64,000 nucleotides of DNA from an uncultured Roseicyclus sp. Lineage in GTDB: Bacteria; Pseudomonadota; Alphaproteobacteria; Rhodobacterales; Rhodobacteraceae. The stretch covers positions 62,001 to 126,000 of the forward strand of contig CANLLF010000002.1 of assembly GCA_947491935.1 (NCBI GenBank). Direction: 5' to 3'. Position numbers and translations under genes: made by a program. The notes under the pieces are model-generated. The model ran no database searches, was not told the origin of the DNA, and saw only the letters and a list, made by a program, of their open reading frames with translations. Below are positions 16,518 through 26,106 of the stretch, one piece after another; the first letter of the stretch is position 1, and every line of letters starts with the position of its first letter.

Positions 16518-18175
16518 CAGACCCAATCGTCATCCCGGCGGCGAGCCTCGCCGCGTTGAACCTTGTCCCTTCCGGTGACGGTTATGCCATCACGTGGCCT
16601 TCGGACACCAACATCTTCCATATGACGGTTGGCAAACACCTCGGCCCCAACACACGCGATCGTCCCGCGCTGATCTATCAGGCACCAGACGGCGCGGTTC
16701 ACACACAAAGCTTCGCCGATATCGACCGGGAGGCAACGAACCTGGCCGCCTATCTCAGGTCGCTCGGATATGGGCGCGGAAGTCTGATCGGCATCCATAC
16801 CGGCCAGCACCCCGATACGGCGATGGCTCATATGGCGGTATGCAAGTTGGGCGGTGTGGCTGTTACTCTGTCTCAACTCTATGGACCAGACACGCTCCGT
16901 CATGCGCTGGAGAATTGCAAGCTGCCGGTGGTTTTGACCGCTGCCGACGCATGGGCGGCAATGCGATCCGTTGAGCTACCGCATTTGATCCACGTCCTGT
17001 CGCGTAACCCTGTAGGCGACGATATCGACTTGGGGACCGTGCTGGAAACCGACGCGCAGGGTTTCGTACCGGACTACACCGGCGCCGGCGATCCGGCGCT
17101 GCTGATGTATACGTCCGGCTCCACCGGAAAGCCTAAGGGCATCCTGCATGGCCACCGGATTCTTGCGGCCTATACGCCCTCGATCAACCTGTTCTTCAAT
17201 CTGAGCATGGAAGATGAAGACGCTGTCTTCTACTCCCCGTCTGATTGGGCGTGGGTTGGCGGATTGCTGGACATGCTGTTCCCGGCCTGGATGGCGGGGC
17301 GGCCCATCGCGACCTCGCTGGACCGGTTTACCGCCGACACCGCCTATGAGTTTATGGCGCGCCACAAGGTGACGCACACCTTCCTCGCCCCCACAGCGAT
17401 CAAGCGCTTGGCCCAAACCGCGGACCCGAATGCGCTATACGACCTGTCCCTGCGCGTGATCTGCACGGGCGGCGAAGCGTTGGCGGCGGAAACACTCAAT
17501 TGGGCAGAACAGGACCTGGGGGTCGTCTGCAACGAGTTCTATGGAATGACCGAGGTGAACCACCTGATTGGCAATTGCGCGGCGCTTTTCCCGCGCAAGC
17601 CGGGGTCCATGGGCCGTGCCTATCCCGGCCACAAGGTGCTTCTGGTCGATGCGGATGGGGAGGAGGTCGCGCCCGGTGAGCCGGGGGAAGTCGTTACGCT
17701 GCAAACCTCACCCACCCGGTATCTGGGCTATCTCAACAATCCGGACAAAGAGGCGGACCTGCTGCACGGTCCGTTCATGCGCACCCATGATTTGGCCGTG
17801 CGCGATACAGACGGGTACTTTTGGTACAAGGGGCGCTCGGATGATCTGATAAAGTCGTCGGGCTTTCGGATTGGCCCGGCTGAGATCGAGGAATGCTTGC
17901 TGTCCCATTCCTCCGTGGCCGAGGTTGCCGTGGTCGGCAAGCCCGATGTGGATCGCGGTTCGATTGTGAAGGCGTTTGTGAAGCTGCGCGCAGGTGTGGC
18001 TGAGACGGACGATCTGAAAGTGGAACTGCGCGAACACGTCAAGACGCGGCTCGCGGGCTACAAGGCGCCGCGCGAAGTGGCGTTTGTGACGGGGTTTGAG
18101 ATGACGTCCTCTGGCAAGATCAACCGTCGCGCTCTGCGCGATGCAGAACGTCTGGCCGCGGAGGGCACGCCATGA
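16514..18175 (+). CDS. AMP-forming acyl-CoA synthetase
   Basis: This 553-residue ANL-superfamily enzyme activates a carboxylic acid to its CoA thioester with ATP. The P-loop-like motif MYTSGSTGKPKG is at about residues 198-209, the adenylate motif YGMTE follows, the hinge region is KSSGFRIGPAEIE and the C-terminal catalytic lysine is in TSSGKINRR. It resembles acetyl-/propionyl-CoA synthetases and medium-chain ligases more than aryl-CoA ligases, but the acid is not identifiable. Coupled by ATGA overlaps to the OB protein and the aldehyde dehydrogenase, it would activate the acid made by that dehydrogenase and pass the CoA ester to the thiolase-like enzyme. Confidence 0.9.
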   Translation: MTDPIVIPAASLAALNLVPSGDGYAITWPSDTNIFHMTVGKHLGPNTRDRPALIYQAPDGAVHTQSFADIDREATNLAAYLRSLGYGRGSLIGIHTGQHPDTAMAHMAVCKLGGVAVTLSQLYGPDTLRHALENCKLPVVLTAADAWAAMRSVELPHLIHVLSRNPVGDDIDLGTVLETDAQGFVPDYTGAGDPALLMYTSGSTGKPKGILHGHRILAAYTPSINLFFNLSMEDEDAVFYSPSDWAWVGGLLDMLFPAWMAGRPIATSLDRFTADTAYEFMARHKVTHTFLAPTAIKRLAQTADPNALYDLSLRVICTGGEALAAETLNWAEQDLGVVCNEFYGMTEVNHLIGNCAALFPRKPGSMGRAYPGHKVLLVDADGEEVAPGEPGEVVTLQTSPTRYLGYLNNPDKEADLLHGPFMRTHDLAVRDTDGYFWYKGRSDDLIKSSGFRIGPAEIEECLLSHSSVAEVAVVGKPDVDRGSIVKAFVKLRAGVAETDDLKVELREHVKTRLAGYKAPREVAFVTGFEMTSSGKINRRALRDAERLAAEGTP

Positions 18176-19644
18176 GCACCATCGCCCTCCTGCCGGAGGT
18201 TTCGCGATTCATTGGCCGCACCCAAGGCCTTCGTATCAATGGCCAAGAAGTGATGGCGGAGGAGGCGCTCACTGTCCTCAATCCCTCGACCGGAGGCCCT
18301 CTTGCACAGGTCGCCAAGGCCGGCGCGCGGGAAGTTGATCTGGCAGTGACTTCAGCGTCCCAAGCCTTTCATGATGGTCTTTGGACCGCTATGGGCCCGG
18401 ACGCCCGCAGCCGAATCTTATGGCGCTTGGCCGATCTGATGGAGGAGCGCGCTGCGATTTTCGGGCAGCTGGATGCGCTCGACAACGGCAAGCCATTTGC
18501 TGTTGCACGCGACGTCGATGCGATGTGGTCGGCGCGGCATTTTCGCTATTTTGCGGGCTGGCCCGACAAGATTGAAGGCGCAACCATCCCGGTCAATATT
18601 CCCGACCGCCTTAACTACACCCTGATCAGACCGGTCGGCGTTTGCGGGCTGATCACACCGTGGAACTACCCGCTTCTGATGGCGTCGTGGAAGCTGGCGC
18701 CCGCCCTGGCGGCGGGAAACACGGTTGTGCTGAAACCGTCGGAAGAGACCCCCTTGTCAGTGCTCTACCTCGCCGACCTGGCGCTTGAGGCGGGCCTACC
18801 TCCGGGTGTTTTGAATGTGATCCCCGGATTGGGCCACGAGGCGGGGGCCGCATTGGCGGTCCATCCCGGGGTCGCCAAAGTGGGCTTTACCGGCAGCACC
18901 CGTACCGGTCGGGCGATTGTTGAGGCCTCGGCGGGAAACCTCAAACGGGTCTCTCTGGAACTCGGCGGAAAGGCGGCCAACATCCTCTTCGCCGATGCGG
19001 ATTTGAGCCGTGCCATTCCCGGGGCCTTCTGGGCCAATTTCGGCAACAATGGCCAAAGCTGCACCGCGGGTTCGCGTTTGTTTGTTCACGCGGATATCCA
19101 TGATGAGGTGGTCGCAGGCCTGTCTGAGATCGCGGCAGGCCTACGCGTGGGGCCGGGCATGGACCACCCCGCCCACGACCTTGGCCCTGTGATCAGTGAG
19201 AAACAGATGCGGATGATCCTTGGCCATGTCGACAACGCCCAAGCGCAGGGCGCGACATGCCTCGTGGGCGGCGCGCGGGCGGGTGATAGAGGCTGGTTTA
19301 TCCCGCCCACGATCATAGGCGATGTCACAGACGACATGACGATTGCGCGTGAGGAGGTTTTCGGCCCCGTCCTGTCCGTCCTGAAATTTGCCGACGATGC
19401 CGAGGTCTTGGCCCGCGCTAATAGCTCTGACTACGGTCTTGCCGCGGGCCTTTGGAGCCAGGACATCACGCGCGTGCGGCGTATGGCAGATGCGCTTCAG
19501 GCCGGCACTGTCTGGGTGAATTGCTGGGGTGAAACCGACGCCGCATCGCCATTTGGAGGCGTCAAGCAATCGGGTTATGGCCGCGAGATGGGACGCGATG
19601 CCATTGCACTTTATAGCGAGACGAAAAGCGTTTGGATCGCCTGA
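18172..19644 (+). CDS. NAD(P)-dependent aldehyde dehydrogenase
   Basis: This 490-residue ALDH-superfamily enzyme carries all catalytic residues: Asn164 (PWNYP), Glu263 (LELGGK) and Cys297 (GQSCTAGS), plus the cofactor motif FTGSTRTG and EEVFGPV. It oxidises an aldehyde to a carboxylate in the cytoplasm. The family cannot be narrowed to a substrate, although the betaine-aldehyde/gamma-aminobutyraldehyde type is closest in motif spelling. In context it could oxidise the aldehyde released by the LacD-type aldolase in the opposing operon and supply acid to the acyl-CoA synthetase next to it. Confidence 0.93.
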   Translation: MSTIALLPEVSRFIGRTQGLRINGQEVMAEEALTVLNPSTGGPLAQVAKAGAREVDLAVTSASQAFHDGLWTAMGPDARSRILWRLADLMEERAAIFGQLDALDNGKPFAVARDVDAMWSARHFRYFAGWPDKIEGATIPVNIPDRLNYTLIRPVGVCGLITPWNYPLLMASWKLAPALAAGNTVVLKPSEETPLSVLYLADLALEAGLPPGVLNVIPGLGHEAGAALAVHPGVAKVGFTGSTRTGRAIVEASAGNLKRVSLELGGKAANILFADADLSRAIPGAFWANFGNNGQSCTAGSRLFVHADIHDEVVAGLSEIAAGLRVGPGMDHPAHDLGPVISEKQMRMILGHVDNAQAQGATCLVGGARAGDRGWFIPPTIIGDVTDDMTIAREEVFGPVLSVLKFADDAEVLARANSSDYGLAAGLWSQDITRVRRMADALQAGTVWVNCWGETDAASPFGGVKQSGYGREMGRDAIALYSETKSVWIA

Positions 19645-19656
19645 GGAACGGAAAAC

Positions 19657-20403
19657 ATGCAACCTGAAGCAACGCCAAAATACGAGCAGGCCTACCGGGT
19701 CATCCTGCAACGGTTGAAGGCCGGGCGCTATCCTGTCGGCGGCCGAATGCCCACGGAAAGTGAACTGGCCGCGCATTTCGAGGTGAGCCGCGTCACCATC
19801 CGCCGCGCGCTCGATATGCTGGTGCAGGATGGCTATGTCGAAAGCAAGCAAGGCAGCGGCTATACCGTGCTGACCCTGTCGCCGGCCTCGGATACCTGCC
19901 TGACCTCCTTCACCGATGCGATGCTGCGCGCCGGCCATGAGCCGACATCGCGGTTCCTGTCGTTGGACCATTTCGCGCCGGGTGCGCCCGAAATCGCGGA
20001 TTTACCCCCGGAATTGGCCGATACCCCGATCACACGACTGATCCGGTTGCGTCTGGTCGATGGCGCGCCGCGCATGTTGGTGATGACCTATGCGCCAAGC
20101 CATCTCTTGAAGGACGCGACGGAAGCGGACTTTCCCGAAACGGGCCCCGAGCAGTCGATCCTGCGCATCCTGAGCAGCCGGTTTCAGCTTGAGTGGTCCG
20201 CCGCCTGCGAAGATATCAGTCCGGTTCTGGCGGATGCGGAGATGGCGGGGATATTCGAGATGGAGCCCGGTTTGCCGCTTCTGAAGCAGGCTTGCTCGGC
20301 CTTCGACGATGTGGGCCGGATGGTCTTCCATGAGGATGTGTTCCGCAATGGACGCGTCAGTTTCAACCTGTCGCAACGCTCGCGAACGCCGCGCCACCAT
20401 TGA
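19657..20403 (+). CDS. GntR family regulator, HutC/UTRA type
   Basis: This 248-residue regulator has an N-terminal winged helix (residues about 8-72, with PTESELAAHFEVSRVTIRRAL as recognition region and SKQGSGYTV as wing) and a C-terminal UTRA ligand domain (about 90-240). Members sense a pathway metabolite, often a sugar phosphate or amino acid derivative, and release DNA. It sits inside the operon it probably controls, between aldehyde dehydrogenase and nucleoside hydrolase. TTGTATCTACAA, which suits a HutC-type dimer, occurs ahead of this operon and of the 31.7-21.5 kb operon, so it is the best candidate for a shared local repressor. Confidence 0.9.
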   Translation: MQPEATPKYEQAYRVILQRLKAGRYPVGGRMPTESELAAHFEVSRVTIRRALDMLVQDGYVESKQGSGYTVLTLSPASDTCLTSFTDAMLRAGHEPTSRFLSLDHFAPGAPEIADLPPELADTPITRLIRLRLVDGAPRMLVMTYAPSHLLKDATEADFPETGPEQSILRILSSRFQLEWSAACEDISPVLADAEMAGIFEMEPGLPLLKQACSAFDDVGRMVFHEDVFRNGRVSFNLSQRSRTPRHH

Positions 20404-20417
20404 AAAGGGGAACAACC

Positions 20418-21500
20418 GTGCCAGACTTCACGAAACTCTCGCCGGAGCTGATGAACGAGCGCCTTGCCCTGCCGCAGGGCGGCCCTGTTCGGCTGCTGAT
20501 CGACACCGACACCGCCAATGAGATCGACGATCAATATGCGCTGGCATGGGCGTTGCTGTCGCCTGAGAAGATGACGGTGGAGGCGATCACGGCCGAGCCT
20601 TTTTCCTTTGCACATCACCAGCCGGAGCTTCTCAAGGCCGAGCGTGCGATTGAAGACGGATCCGAGCACAAGGAACATCTGGTGGGCGGCTTTCAGGGCT
20701 GGATCGACCGGTTGCATGCCCAAGGACGCCGGGCCGCGGATCTGACCTTCGTAGGACCCGCAGAGGGGATGGAGCTGAGTTACCGTGAGATTCTGACGAT
20801 CTACGACAAGCTGGGCCTGCCATCCGAAGGAAAGGTTTTTCGCGGCGCAACCCACTATATGCGCGATGCGGACGATATCGTGGAGGCCGACGCGGTGGAT
20901 ACAATCATCGACCTCGCGAAATCCGGCGATGCGCCGCTTTACATCGCGGCCATGGGTTGCGTCACCAACATCGCAGCAGCACTACTGAAAGCGCCCGAGA
21001 TCGTTGAGCGGATCGTGGTGATTTGGACTTCGGCCTACCCGTCATCAGCGCCGCATTGCAATCGCCCGTCTCTAAATCTTGTACAAGATATTCACGCTTC
21101 GCGACTGATCTTCGACAGCGGTGTGCCGCATGTCTATCTGCCGGGGTATCATGTCGGGGCGCAGCTCAAGATTTCGCGGCCGGAGATGGAGGCGCACGTG
21201 AAAGGGAAGGGCGCCATTGGCGATTATCTGCACCACCTCTACACCCACAATCCGCTCCACGACATGTTCGCGATCACCGATCGGGACCGACGCACTTGGG
21301 TGATCTGGGATATCATCAATATCGCTTGGCTCATCAATCCCAACTGGGTGCCGACGCATCTGACGACATCGCCAATCTTGGATGATGATCTCTATTGGCG
21401 GCATGACGCCACACGGCACCAAATGCGTGAGGCACATGATGTGCAACGAGATGAGATTTTCCTCGATTTCTACGACAAGCTCGTGCGCGCGGCTAAGTGA
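20418..21500 (+). CDS. Nucleoside hydrolase family protein
   Basis: This 360-residue protein has the N-terminal calcium/ribose-binding motif DTDTANEIDDQ (Asp29, Asp31, Asp37, Asp38), the family's DxDxxxxxDD signature. These enzymes hydrolyse the N-glycosidic bond of ribonucleosides and related riboside-like compounds. GTG 20418 is preferred over a TTG at 20400, because the TTG overlaps the gntR stop and leaves the AAAGGGG site inside the gene. A perfect 14-bp palindrome lies within the gene at 21076-21089. The stop overlaps the convergent isomerase-like gene by 8 bp. It is longer than the classical 310-residue enzymes, so the substrate may not be a canonical nucleoside. Confidence 0.87.
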   Translation: MPDFTKLSPELMNERLALPQGGPVRLLIDTDTANEIDDQYALAWALLSPEKMTVEAITAEPFSFAHHQPELLKAERAIEDGSEHKEHLVGGFQGWIDRLHAQGRRAADLTFVGPAEGMELSYREILTIYDKLGLPSEGKVFRGATHYMRDADDIVEADAVDTIIDLAKSGDAPLYIAAMGCVTNIAAALLKAPEIVERIVVIWTSAYPSSAPHCNRPSLNLVQDIHASRLIFDSGVPHVYLPGYHVGAQLKISRPEMEAHVKGKGAIGDYLHHLYTHNPLHDMFAITDRDRRTWVIWDIINIAWLINPNWVPTHLTTSPILDDDLYWRHDATRHQMREAHDVQRDEIFLDFYDKLVRAAK

Positions 21501-22914
21501 AATCCCGCGCGTCCAGATGACCGCGCATCACGCGTTTGCCCAGAATATCCATCCCCGTCCACGCGCCAAACTCTGCCAGTGCGCCAAGGTGATCGCCGGG
21601 GACGAGGACGAAATGATGCTCCAATCCATGGGCCATGACCGTGGCCAAGACGTCTTCAAGCGTCGCCGCCGAACCGTCTACCGTGAATTGCTCCAGCCAT
21701 CCGCGGCACCCCGTAAAACCGCTCGGATCTCGACCTGAAACCTCCGCACCCATGGTGAACAAAGCGCTGGCATTGCGTGCGATGCGAAAGACGCTGACCG
21801 GGCCGTCACGGAATACGAGATCACTGATCGCGCCATAGATTGGGCCTTCTTCGGTGCCACGGCCGATCATCGGGTGGTTGATCCATTTGACCCCGTTCCC
21901 GTCCGCCAGATAAAGTGGTCCGCCACCGCCGTGCCACATCAGGAGTTGCGCCGCGTCCAGATCAGGCTCTGTCATGTCCAGAAGATAGCCGACGCGACCG
22001 GTGAGGGATTTCGCCACAAGTTGGGTGACCGCGCCCAAGACATCCCCTTCGGAGGCCACGGGCAAGCCATGCGCCTCCTCCAACCAGGTGAACGCCGCGC
22101 CGGGATGCATACCGGGATCCGCTTGCAAGGCCGGCCAGTCGCTGACGGCGAGCGCGTCGTAACCGCCATCCTCTGCCATGGCGCGCAGGGCAAGGGACGC
22201 CCGCCCAGTCAGCTCCATTTGCGCGTCGGAAACGCCATCAATCTGCGCGGCATCCGCCATCAACGCGACCTCCGCCGCCACGGCACCTTCGTCCAACGCC
22301 GTCATCCGGCCGGTCAGTTCATGAATATCGTGATGTGCCACCTCCACGCCCAAACGCGCACGCAACTCGGACGTCGACACTTCCATATTGTAGAAGGTCA
22401 TCGCCAAACCACCGACGACGCCGATCCGCGCGCCATCCAGCGCGCGGGCGGCCTTGATCGCGCGGAATGTGTTGCGCATGCGGTTAAGCAGGGCCGGGCT
22501 GTCCGGGGCGCCGTGATACCATTGTACCGGTCGCGCCGTGAGGTTGCGCACCTGCCGCGCGATGGACATCGACATGTTGAGGGAGACGAAATTGTTGAGC
22601 TGAACATCGCCGGTACGGACAGGCTCAGGCACCGACCAGAAACCGCAGCGGAACTCCGATGCGGCAACGGTCTGGGCCACGTCACCCATGGTAAAGCCGC
22701 CGTGGAGGAGAAGTATGAAATCGACGCCCTCTTCCCTGCACCCCTCCAGCGCGTGCAGGGTATCGCGCGCGTCCATCGGGATCTCCGGCACGACAAATAG
22801 CTGCGCCTCCTCCGCATCACACAATGCGCCGAGCCCGTCTTGAGCCGCTTCCCAGACCCCGTGTTTGTCCGGGAAGTAGCTGGGCAGGGATGCCCGGATC
22901 AGACCGATCTTCAT
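21493..22914 (-). CDS. L-fucose/L-arabinose isomerase-fold protein
   Basis: This 473-residue protein is similar in layout to the fucose/arabinose isomerase superfamily: an N-terminal Rossmann-like domain with LLHGGFTMGD, a middle domain (RIGVVGG) and a C-terminal domain with ASEGDVLGAVTQ, where the Glu corresponds to a metal-binding acid of the isomerases, then WHGGGGPLYLAD. Such enzymes interconvert aldoses and ketoses using Mn2+. ATG 22914 gives an ATGA overlap with the SDR stop. It is the last gene of the 31.7-21.5 kb operon and would supply a ketose for the DhaK/DhaL kinase. The exact sugar is unknown. Confidence 0.78.
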   Translation of the reverse strand: MKIGLIRASLPSYFPDKHGVWEAAQDGLGALCDAEEAQLFVVPEIPMDARDTLHALEGCREEGVDFILLLHGGFTMGDVAQTVAASEFRCGFWSVPEPVRTGDVQLNNFVSLNMSMSIARQVRNLTARPVQWYHGAPDSPALLNRMRNTFRAIKAARALDGARIGVVGGLAMTFYNMEVSTSELRARLGVEVAHHDIHELTGRMTALDEGAVAAEVALMADAAQIDGVSDAQMELTGRASLALRAMAEDGGYDALAVSDWPALQADPGMHPGAAFTWLEEAHGLPVASEGDVLGAVTQLVAKSLTGRVGYLLDMTEPDLDAAQLLMWHGGGGPLYLADGNGVKWINHPMIGRGTEEGPIYGAISDLVFRDGPVSVFRIARNASALFTMGAEVSGRDPSGFTGCRGWLEQFTVDGSAATLEDVLATVMAHGLEHHFVLVPGDHLGALAEFGAWTGMDILGKRVMRGHLDARDFT

Positions 22915-23675
22915 ATCCGCAAATATCCCCCATCGACGATCAGAGACGTCCCCATGACATATTTCGCGAGGTCCGAGGCGAGGTAGATGCACGCATCGGC
23001 GACTTCCGATGGCTCTCCCCAACGGCGCGCCGGGATCATGTCGAGATAGCCCTCGCCGGTCTCGGTCCCGATCACCGGATCGTCCTGCACATTCATCTGG
23101 GTGCGCATGATGCCGGGGTTTACATTGTTCACACGGATACCCATCGGCCCAAGCTCATCTGCCAGCGAATAGGTTAGCAACCGCACGGCGCCCTTGGACA
23201 TGTTATAGTGGCAGAACCCACCCGTGCCGCGCATGCCCGCGATAGAGCACAGGTTGATGATGACCCCGCTCTTGCGCTTCGCCATCGCCCGCGCCGCCAT
23301 CTGGGACCCGAAGAAGACGCTTTTGACGTTCACGTCCAGCATCCTCTGATAGGTCGCCTCGGTCGCGTCCAGAAACGGCTCTTTCTGCAAGATGCCCGCG
23401 TTATTGACCATGATGTCGAGCCCGCCCCAATCCTCGGCCACCTGCACCAAAGCCTCAAGCTGATCGATCTGGCTGACATCGCACTTCACAAACCGCGCCA
23501 TGCCTGGCGATGCTGTGTTGATTACATCCGCCGTGGGTGGGCCGCCCTCGCGCCCCTCCGCTGACAGGTCTGCCACGACAACCTTGGCGCCCTGTTTTAC
23601 GAAACCTTCCGCAATCGCTCGGCCATTGCCGCTGGATCCACCGGTGACGATAGCGATCTTGCCCTCTAGCAACAT
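22911..23675 (-). CDS. SDR family oxidoreductase
   Basis: This 254-residue classical SDR has TGGSSGNG for nucleotide binding, VADLS after beta-2 (an acidic residue that favours NAD), NNAG, and the catalytic Ser and YNMSK. Polyol/sugar dehydrogenases of this type interconvert a ring or chain hydroxyl and a ketone. It lies 9 bp after the aldolase gene and is ATGA-coupled to the isomerase-fold gene, so it probably acts on the sugar or polyol handled by the operon. Confidence 0.9.
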   Translation of the reverse strand: MLLEGKIAIVTGGSSGNGRAIAEGFVKQGAKVVVADLSAEGREGGPPTADVINTASPGMARFVKCDVSQIDQLEALVQVAEDWGGLDIMVNNAGILQKEPFLDATEATYQRMLDVNVKSVFFGSQMAARAMAKRKSGVIINLCSIAGMRGTGGFCHYNMSKGAVRLLTYSLADELGPMGIRVNNVNPGIMRTQMNVQDDPVIGTETGEGYLDMIPARRWGEPSEVADACIYLASDLAKYVMGTSLIVDGGYLRI

Positions 23676-23684
23676 ATCTTTCTC

Positions 23685-24581
23685 CTATCCTACCGCTTCG
23701 ACCAGCTTCTCCAAGCGCTGGGTTCCAGTGTCGTGTAGCCAACTGCGTAACGCCTTCTCTCCGCCCGCGCCAAAGACGCCAACAGCATCTGACCAGATGG
23801 CGCGGCCACACATGAATCCGTTGAAGGGCACACCGGCTTCCACGGCCATTTTCAAGGACGCTTCGAACCGCTCGAACGTCACGCCCGCGCTGAGGTAGAC
23901 GAGATCAATTCCCTCCGCCGCGTCGCCCGCGGCGCGAAACGCGTTCAAGGCATCGGCGTGGGAAAAAACGGGCGTGCCGAAACCGTCCACGAAGTCGAGA
24001 TCCACCGGGATTTCGACCTTCAGAACATCGGCCTGAAACCTCTGATCCGCGAACGTCGCCGTTGCGCGGCGCACCAGGTCGGGTTTGGCGCGGGCGTAGC
24101 CTTCCGTTCCCGGTTCCAGCGTGGGATGATAGACCAGCGGCTCCATCAGGAATTGCACGCCTGCGTCCCGACAGCGTTGACCGATATCTGCCACCATATC
24201 CTGCTTGCGAATGTTTAGGGCGTGCTCGTCGTCAGGGGCATAGTAGATGAAGAATTTCAGCAACCCGACATCCATCGCCGGATAGTCGGAAACCTGCAAA
24301 TTTTCCGGCAGAACCGTGATCCTGTCCGCGTCCGAAATGTGGTAAACGTCGGCCTCGAACGCGACCATGCGCGCGCATCCTTCAGGGTAGCTCTGTAGTA
24401 AGTCGGGGCCACACGTCGCGTCCACAAGAACAGTGCTCGCGTCCGGCCCCAGCTCCTCGAGTACCGCGCGCTTGAAGGTCAGCAGATCGTCGTCCCGCGC
24501 TGCTGCACCCCGCGCGTCCGCCAGCGCGGCGGCAAGGCCACTGCCTGCATCCACCGCCACCCCGTGAAACGCGCGCTGCAT
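23685..24581 (-). CDS. Class I aldolase, LacD / YihT type
   Basis: This 298-residue protein has the tagatose-1,6-bisphosphate aldolase (LacD) fold, which also includes sulfofructose-phosphate aldolases such as YihT. Lys188 in VLKVEIPVD fits the Schiff-base lysine. LLKFFIYY, FLMEPLVY and YLSAGVTFERF...FNGFMCGRAIW follow the family pattern. It would cleave a ketose phosphate into dihydroxyacetone phosphate (or a related ketone) and an aldehyde. The gene lies 2 bp from dhaK, fitting a kinase-aldolase sequence. Which ketose phosphate is used is not visible. Confidence 0.83.
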   Translation of the reverse strand: MQRAFHGVAVDAGSGLAAALADARGAAARDDDLLTFKRAVLEELGPDASTVLVDATCGPDLLQSYPEGCARMVAFEADVYHISDADRITVLPENLQVSDYPAMDVGLLKFFIYYAPDDEHALNIRKQDMVADIGQRCRDAGVQFLMEPLVYHPTLEPGTEGYARAKPDLVRRATATFADQRFQADVLKVEIPVDLDFVDGFGTPVFSHADALNAFRAAGDAAEGIDLVYLSAGVTFERFEASLKMAVEAGVPFNGFMCGRAIWSDAVGVFGAGGEKALRSWLHDTGTQRLEKLVEAVG

Positions 24582-24583
24582 GG

Positions 24584-25600
24584 CTATCCTCCCTGCCGGT
24601 CGATGTGAGGAAATTGCGGCGCAGCGTGCGGTGCCAGCCAGAACTCGGCCATCTGGGCCGTTGGTGTGAACAGCGAGATTGAAAACCCGCCCATCTCCTG
24701 GGTCGTGGAATAGCTTCCGATCATCGGCGCGGTGGGCGTGATCCGGTGGGTTGCAAGATGGGCCGTGACCTCACGGTAGATCGTCAGCAGCTCCATCATC
24801 GTGGTTCCCCCGCTGCCGTTGATCAGCGCGATGGTGGGTGTGCCGGAGGCGATGGGGCGATCCTCCAGGAGCTCAGCGACCATGAAGCGCACGAGATCCT
24901 TCGCAGGGCCAACCTTGCGGCGGCCCACGCCTGGCTCTCCATGGACCCCCATACCGATGAAGACCTCATCGTTGGGCAGGGTGAACATCAATTCGCCGCT
25001 CAGCGGGGACACGCCGGGGGAAACGGCAACGCCCAGGGTCCGTGTGGCGGCGCGCACCTCTTCGCCGAGTGTCATGAGGTCGTCGAGGCCCATCCCCGAC
25101 TCTGCGGCCGCGCCGAGAATCTTATAGATGAACATCGTGCCCGCGGCGCCGCGACGCTCGTCCTCTTGGCCCTTGGGGGCGGAAGATATGTCGTCATACA
25201 TCAGCAGGGGCCGTACGTTCAGCCCGTCCTCCTGCGCCATCATGGCTGCTGCATTGCCGTTGATAACGTCACCCTCATGGCGAGAGATCAGAAGGATCGC
25301 GCCTGCGTCGCCAGTCACTTCCTCGATCCCCTCAAGGATCATGTCGGGGGACGGCGCGGCGAAGACATCGCCCACGACATTGGCATCCAGCAGGCCTTGG
25401 CCCACGAAGCCCATGGCAATCGGTTCATGCCCGCAGCCATTGCCGATCAACAGAGCGACCTTCCCGTCTTTCGTCCGCAGGATTTTGCGGCGCACCACGC
25501 GCGGGTTGTCGCCGCGCGCCACGATGCCGGGATAGGCCGCAATGAACCCGTCAATCATGTCGTCGGGCATCCGATCTTTGGAGTTAAACAGCTTCTTCAT
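24584..25600 (-). CDS. Dihydroxyacetone kinase-like protein, DhaK subunit
   Basis: This 338-residue protein has the DhaK domain: GNGCGHEP at residues 53-60 and His220 in MGVHGEPG, the histidine that binds the ketone substrate covalently as a hemiaminal. Paired with DhaL it phosphorylates dihydroxyacetone or larger ketoses such as tetruloses (erythrulose kinases are of this type). No phosphotransferase subunit DhaM is nearby, so phosphate probably comes from ATP. The dhaL stop is tightly linked, and the aldolase gene follows by 2 bp. The name DhaK is kept off the symbol field because the true ketose may not be dihydroxyacetone. Confidence 0.88.
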   Translation of the reverse strand: MKKLFNSKDRMPDDMIDGFIAAYPGIVARGDNPRVVRRKILRTKDGKVALLIGNGCGHEPIAMGFVGQGLLDANVVGDVFAAPSPDMILEGIEEVTGDAGAILLISRHEGDVINGNAAAMMAQEDGLNVRPLLMYDDISSAPKGQEDERRGAAGTMFIYKILGAAAESGMGLDDLMTLGEEVRAATRTLGVAVSPGVSPLSGELMFTLPNDEVFIGMGVHGEPGVGRRKVGPAKDLVRFMVAELLEDRPIASGTPTIALINGSGGTTMMELLTIYREVTAHLATHRITPTAPMIGSYSTTQEMGGFSISLFTPTAQMAEFWLAPHAAPQFPHIDRQGG

Positions 25601-26106
25601 GTCGCCCGTTCCTGAAAGGCCGCCAGTATCTCCGCGACGGAGGTTGCACCCGCATCCACATGGCCCACGCCTGCGCCTTCGACGTATTTCGCACGGCCGC
25701 GTTTGGCGGCCATATCGCGTGTTGCGTCCCGGCCGTCTGCGGCAGCCTTGGCCGGGTCGTCAGAGACGGAGGCCGGGATCAGTGCATCTAGCATCGTCTT
25801 GTCGCCCGCTTTCGCCTGCCCCAGAATCGCGACCTTGTCCGCGGCCTCCGCCAATGCCTCGCTCAATGGTGTCCCCGAGTCCGCCTTGCCCAAAGCCGCG
25901 ATCAGCACTGCAAAGAGAGAGCCGCTGGCGCCACCCGCCGCCCGGCGAAAGGCCTTTTCGGGCGCCTCGTCCGTGCCTGCTGCCGCACGCAGGCCTTTCA
26001 GAATCGTCGTACCGTGGTCGCCGTCGCCCGTTGCCGCATCCAGCGCGTTCAGACTGTCCTCCAGCGCCTCGAAACGGGTCGCCACATCTGCCCAGAACGC
26101 CTTCAT
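25597..26106 (-). CDS. Dihydroxyacetone kinase-like protein, DhaL subunit
   Basis: This 169-residue all-alpha nucleotide-binding subunit has the signature GDGDHGTTI at about residues 27-35, whose aspartates bind two Mg2+ ions and the nucleotide. It transfers phosphate to the ketose held by DhaK. The length is somewhat below the usual 200-210 residues of E. coli DhaL but includes the full helical core. The gene has 4-bp overlaps with both the epimerase-like gene upstream and dhaK downstream. Confidence 0.86.
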   Translation of the reverse strand: MKAFWADVATRFEALEDSLNALDAATGDGDHGTTILKGLRAAAGTDEAPEKAFRRAAGGASGSLFAVLIAALGKADSGTPLSEALAEAADKVAILGQAKAGDKTMLDALIPASVSDDPAKAAADGRDATRDMAAKRGRAKYVEGAGVGHVDAGATSVAEILAAFQERAT

